The notes under the pieces are model-generated. The model saw only the letters and a list, made by a program, of their open reading frames with translations, ran no database searches and was not told the DNA's origin. A DNA stretch of 64,000 nt from Acorus gramineus (lineage: Eukaryota; Streptophyta; Magnoliopsida; Acorales; Acoraceae). This document shows, piece after piece, positions 60,421 to 64,000 of the stretch. Both the position numbers and the translations under genes were made by a program. Where the stretch lies: contig JAUJYN010000084.1 in assembly GCA_030737835.1 (NCBI GenBank), forward strand, positions 1 to 64,000, written 5' to 3'. The first letter of the stretch is position 1, and each line of letters opens with the position of its first letter.

Positions 60421-62138
60421 CCTGCCATCCTGCCCGAGCCCGAGCTCCTCTACCACCCACCTCCGACCACCACCACAGCCTCCGACCGCCTCCCACAGCC
60501 CTCCGACGGCCACCCACCGCCGCCAACCGCCTCCCAACCACAAAACCACCCCCCTAGCATACATCTATGCAAGAAAAAGAGGGAAAGGGGGCTTACCAAG
60601 GGGAGGAGAGGAAGTCCGGTGGCTCTCCGCGCGCCGAAACCTTTCTCAAAGGCTCTCCTACGCCCCGATCTACCTCCATCGCCGAGATGGCTCAAATCAG
60701 GGACGAAGAGAGGGCGGACGGACGGGCAAAACTCGCCGGAATTAGGATTTGAAAACACCGGAGTGTAGATCGGGACCCGATCTACACTTCCTATGTTTTA
60801 GGTTTTAAGTTTTGAGGGGTCTAGGGGGCTCAAAACCAAGAAAAACGGATAAGGGGAGAGAGAGGGCTTGGGGAGGAAGAAGATGAATAGTGCCAAGCAC
60901 TTTTTAAATCCCACTTATATAACCAGCGACTTAAAAACCCAGATACGCCCCGGAACTGCGAAATTTTCGTGGACGTTACCGGAATTCGATGAAATTTTCG
61001 TGAGAGGTCTAAAATGGCACCAGGACACCAAATATGCAGTTAGATTTTCAATCGGAGTCCTCTAGCTCAGGACGATAGCTAACAGTCCACAAATTAGCGG
61101 TTCCGATCGAAAACCCTAAAAATTTTAAAAACTGCCAGGACGCTCTAACGGTTACCAGCAGGCTAAAAAGTGACACATATATAACATGTATGATGTTAAT
61201 GTCACATTTTTTACATCGAAATACTCATATTCTAATTTTTGTTACAATCATAAATGTAACAGTCTGAAATGTAACATTCATTCGTGTATTGCATTTCTTT
61301 CAATGCAAATAGTAATTTATATTTGTTACATTTATTAATGTAACAGTCAAGTACATATATATTTATTAAATGTAACACACAACAAAAATGATGTTTGACA
61401 TTTTCCATAAAATGTAACTGACTATTGAAAATAGAATTTTTTTCTAAATTGTTTAAACATTGCATGGAATGTAAAATATTTATGTTAGGTAAATGTAACA
61501 GACAGTTTTTATATAAATATAACAATCGTTGTGAAAGATATAAATATTTAATAAATGTAATGTGTTTTTTTATTTAAATACCCAAATTTTTTAATGTTCA
61601 GTTAATAACATTTTTTTTAAAAAAAGAAAATTAATTTGTATAATAAGAATATAAGTTTTTTTAAAAAATCTAGGCCATTTGAAGAATTTTGACGAAAAAA
61701 ATTTAGATAACTTTTAGTAAAATCTATGTTTAATTGTAATTTAGATAAAGATTTCAAAATTCAAAATTTGAAATGAATAAATGAATTTCAAGATTCACAC
61801 AAGTCATAATCGAATAGAGAAAAGAAGGAGGATTCAGGTTAATAGGACATATTTTTAATGAATGGTTGATCAGTATTTTGACATTTTTATTTTTTTTTGA
61901 AAAGTTAATAAATTAATAAATAAGAACCAATAAGGCATCTCATAGGACCTGTGAGTATGGCTTATTTTTTGAGGCCTGGGTTGAAAGAATATAGTTTATT
62001 TGAGTTGGGTATGCCTAGAATTGAGTGTGTGGAGGAAATAAACGGGTGCAAGTAGCCACCCACTGTTGTAATGGGCCTCAATCCACACATAAAAGTTATG
62101 TCCGACCCGCGGACCCGGATCAACTCTCTAAAATGTCC

Positions 62139-62225
62139 CGATTCTCAAGGGGTTCTGTCTCCCCAGTTTTTACTATTTCTTCGATTCTCGATGGGTTCTG
62201 TCTCCTCAGTTTTTACTATTTCTTC
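62139..62225 (+). repeat. 43-bp tandem duplication in 5' region of the four-TM gene
   Basis: The segment cgattctc...ttttactatttctt occurs at 62139-62181 and again at 62182-62225, with four differences. It lies about 65 bases before the start codon, in likely 5' UTR or promoter. An upstream ATG at 62134 opens a 49-codon frame over it, a possible uORF if the transcript starts that far up. Confidence 0.8.
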
Positions 62226-62288
62226 GACCTTTTTGAAACCCTAGTTCATCCCCCACCCGTCGATCGACGCCGAAGCCCTTAAAAATTG

Positions 62289-62886
62289 ATGAATCGGGAA
62301 TCCATAGAAGGCGCTGGTACGTATTCCTCAAAATCCTAGTGGATCTTTCGAAGAAGTTCGATGATTTTGTCTCGGCTGTAAACCCTAGTTAGGGTTTCAA
62401 TATTTTTTTTTTCTTCTTCTCAGTTTCTTGAAAACTTTTATCACAGGGCGGGCAATGGCGGAAGTAGAAAAGAAAGGAGGGAAGCTGTCGGCGTCCGAGT
62501 CGGAGAAAGTGCGTGAAGGAGACAAATCAGTACACCTTCCTATCTATTCAGCGATGTGGATCATACTTTGCGCGGGATTTTTACTCTATTTCACATGGGA
62601 CAATAAATATGTAGGCTTTTGTGTTTCAGTATTTCTTTCCTTACTTTTCACCTTAATTTGCTTTATTGAGCTCTACAGGGTGGAAAATAACGATCCCAAG
62701 ACTCAGTTAAGGTATAAGCTGGCTGTTTGGTTGTTTTCATCCATATTTATCAGCATGTGCTCATGGTGGGTCTCTGTAATAACATCATCGTTCGCCGTGT
62801 CCATGGCACTGGGGTCAATTTCCGTGTTCATTATTGTGGGGACGTTTTTTGGAACCTTCATCTTATGCCGCGATACTCATAACTAA
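62289..62886 (+). CDS. Small four-TM protein, two exons, unrecognised family
   Basis: Exon 1 (62289-62316) encodes MNRESIEGAG and ends at a gtacgt donor; exon 2 (62447-62886) starts after a pyrimidine tract and tatcacag. The junction completes a glycine codon and the frame continues to TAA, giving 155 residues. A shorter product could start at the ATG at 62455 (MAEVEKK). The N-terminus is charged (about 40 residues, Lys/Glu-rich). Four hydrophobic segments follow, at about residues 43-59, 65-84, 101-121 and 127-149, with a charged loop NNDPKTQLRYK between the second and third and a short tail RDTHN. There is no signal peptide. The topology suggests a small integral membrane protein with both ends in the cytosol. 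I do not recognise the family. It is the most intact gene of the window: clean frame, good splice sites and no stops. Confidence 0.7.
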
Positions 62887-64000
62887 AGAATAGATGGTCG
62901 CTCTTAACTTCTGATGTGAATGTTCTTAACGGATTTGGATTTGGGATCTGACTTAAAGTATGTGTTGTGTGGTTTGGAACTTTTTATTTATCTTGTTTTA
63001 GTGATTTTGTGTTTGATGAAGTTATCAGGAACTTTTGTAAACTGCAAACATTGTAGCATGTTTTAAGTATTTATTATGAACTGCATTGTTACATTTGTGT
63101 TAACTGGGGCATTGCACTTTCTTTTGGGTGGACTTGAAATAATTTACATTTGTGTAAACTGAGACATTTTTTGTTTTGAGTTTTGAATGCACATGGTTGT
63201 TGCCATGTTCGGGTGGATTTGAAATAATCAGTGCAGTGACATGTCTTTGGTCTTTTATTATACACATGGAATCAAAGGACAACAAAAATCTACAACTTTC
63301 TATTGCTGTCATCGTAAGTAAAGTTGTTTTGTATAATAAACTTTTTATCCGGTACTACCAATGTATTTTTAACATGTGCCTTGATGTACACACAGATCTA
63401 CATTGATAGTTAATAAGCTAAGAAACTCTGCCTTGTGTATTGCATTATTCAAAGCTCACTTCTTCTTTTTTTTTTTTTTTTTGCTTGCATGTGGTTAGAA
63501 TTAAAATTCACAAGATTAAATCCTCATTGTGATCCATAGCTTGTTCAGTAACAGCTACATAAAAGTGCCGACAGTCGTGCCCTATCAATTTGTAATTCTT
63601 TCAGTTCTATGCACTCTTGTTTCTTGTTTCACAACCTTTCAAATTCTGTCCTCAATAATACATATGCTAGCCAGACTGTGCAAAGAGTGATGAACTTGAT
63701 TAGGCCACTTATGTAGGCACCTGTGGAGGAGGATTTTATTCAATCCCTCTTGCAATTTGAACTCTTGGCCGCCTTTCTAATCGAAAGTGATGAACTCCCC
63801 CCCCCCAAGGTAAACCCTCTCAATTCAGATATGTGGAACTAAGAGAAGTTTGTTTATACCTCCTGTATGCCAAAGCTAGTTATTTATGTTTTCTTCTCCA
63901 TTTGGCTCATTTGCAGGATACAAATAGAAACTAATATTTTTATCTCCTTGTCTCACTGGTTCTTGCATTTTGATTTTTTTGGATGTGTTTTAGCCACTGC
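62887..64000. other. 3' flank, no further gene seen
   Basis: The first part is likely the 3' UTR of the four-TM gene (AT-rich, tttgt words, aataa motifs near 63336 and 63655). Poly-T at 63465-63482 and poly-C at 63799-63807. A possible acceptor/donor-rich segment at 63720-63820 could belong to a neighbouring gene but is not supported. Confidence 0.35.

Larger units (their letters stand above)
54575..61191 (-). mobile_element. Outer solo LTR of the Tekay-like family (interrupted)
   Basis: The LTR is 54580-61186 on the minus strand, with TGTAT on both sides (54575-54579 and 61187-61191). It is homologous to 4090-6913 along its length. It is split by the inner LTR at 56076-59326; the two parts (54580-56075 and 59332-61186) add to about 3.35 kb. 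No internal region is present, so it formed by LTR-LTR recombination before the inner insertion or independently of it. Confidence 0.9.
54095..61988. mobile_element. Mutator-like element (same family as 7817-9333), split by nested LTRs
   Basis: GTTGAAAGA occurs at 54095-54103 and 61980-61988, a 9-bp TSD. The left end AAATAATGTTTTCTAGGCC aligns base for base in position with the start of the element at 7817, and the right end gaggcctgg carries the AGGCC core but lacks the outer dozen bases seen there. The right arm (61200-61970) shares tgttacatt/aatgtaaca words and the ggttaatagga-catatttttaatga block with 9170-9215. Without the nested LTRs the element is about 1.27 kb. No transposase. Confidence 0.65.

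Noticed and set aside
57813..60758. Long frames of 100-280 codons on both strands
   Set aside because: They lie in CpG-rich repeat parts of two LTRs, consist of Arg/Ala/Pro/Cys runs, overlap in several frames and have no domain. Composition alone explains them.

Overview
The window is nuclear DNA of a flowering plant. The signs are chromovirus-type Ty3/gypsy and Ty1/copia retrotransposons, several solo LTRs with target-site duplications, hAT-, Mutator- and PIF/Harbinger-type non-autonomous elements, split genes with GT..AG introns, and fragments of plant families (UDP-glycosyltransferase, HINT, FAR1-related). I cannot name the species. Most of the sequence is accessory: repeats and broken genes. 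The only gene that looks intact is a small membrane-protein gene at 62289-62886.

Layout. 1-6913: 3' part of a Tekay-like chromovirus (gag zinc knuckle, protease, RT/RNase H, integrase, chromodomain-like tail) broken by stops and frameshifts, followed by its 3' LTR. 7318-10019: two FAR1-related gene fragments in opposite orientations around a 1.5 kb Mutator-like element with a perfect 9-bp TSD. 11815-13951: a minus-strand gene for a short three-TM protein and a truncated duplicate of its last exon. 14343-34628: about 20 kb of head-to-tail repeat, nine units (seven full, two partial) of about 2.53 kb, eight of them carrying a hAT-like element. 34629-36543: a second chromovirus fragment (integrase, chromodomain, short LTR) fused to the array edge. 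36544-40741: a segmental duplication carrying UDP-glycosyltransferase remnants on both sides of a 5'-truncated HINT gene. 40742-48829: a hAT MITE, two solo LTRs of other gypsy families and two small MITEs. 49797-53580: a copia gag fragment, a gypsy 3' LTR, a Tourist-like MITE and a duplicated 250-bp segment. 54104-61979: a three-level nest, a Mutator-like element holding a solo Tekay LTR that itself holds a second solo LTR of the same family, each level with its own TSD. 61989-64000: the four-TM gene and its flanks.

There is no operon-like co-operation between genes. The window records insertion, LTR-LTR recombination, tandem amplification and segmental duplication. The strongest points for a second look are the 20 kb array with its embedded transposon, the nested solo LTRs with intact TSDs, the new Mutator-like TIR family, and the two membrane-protein genes that I do not recognise. 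Within the array, copy-to-copy differences are largely 1-2 base indels, so some may be assembly or consensus errors.
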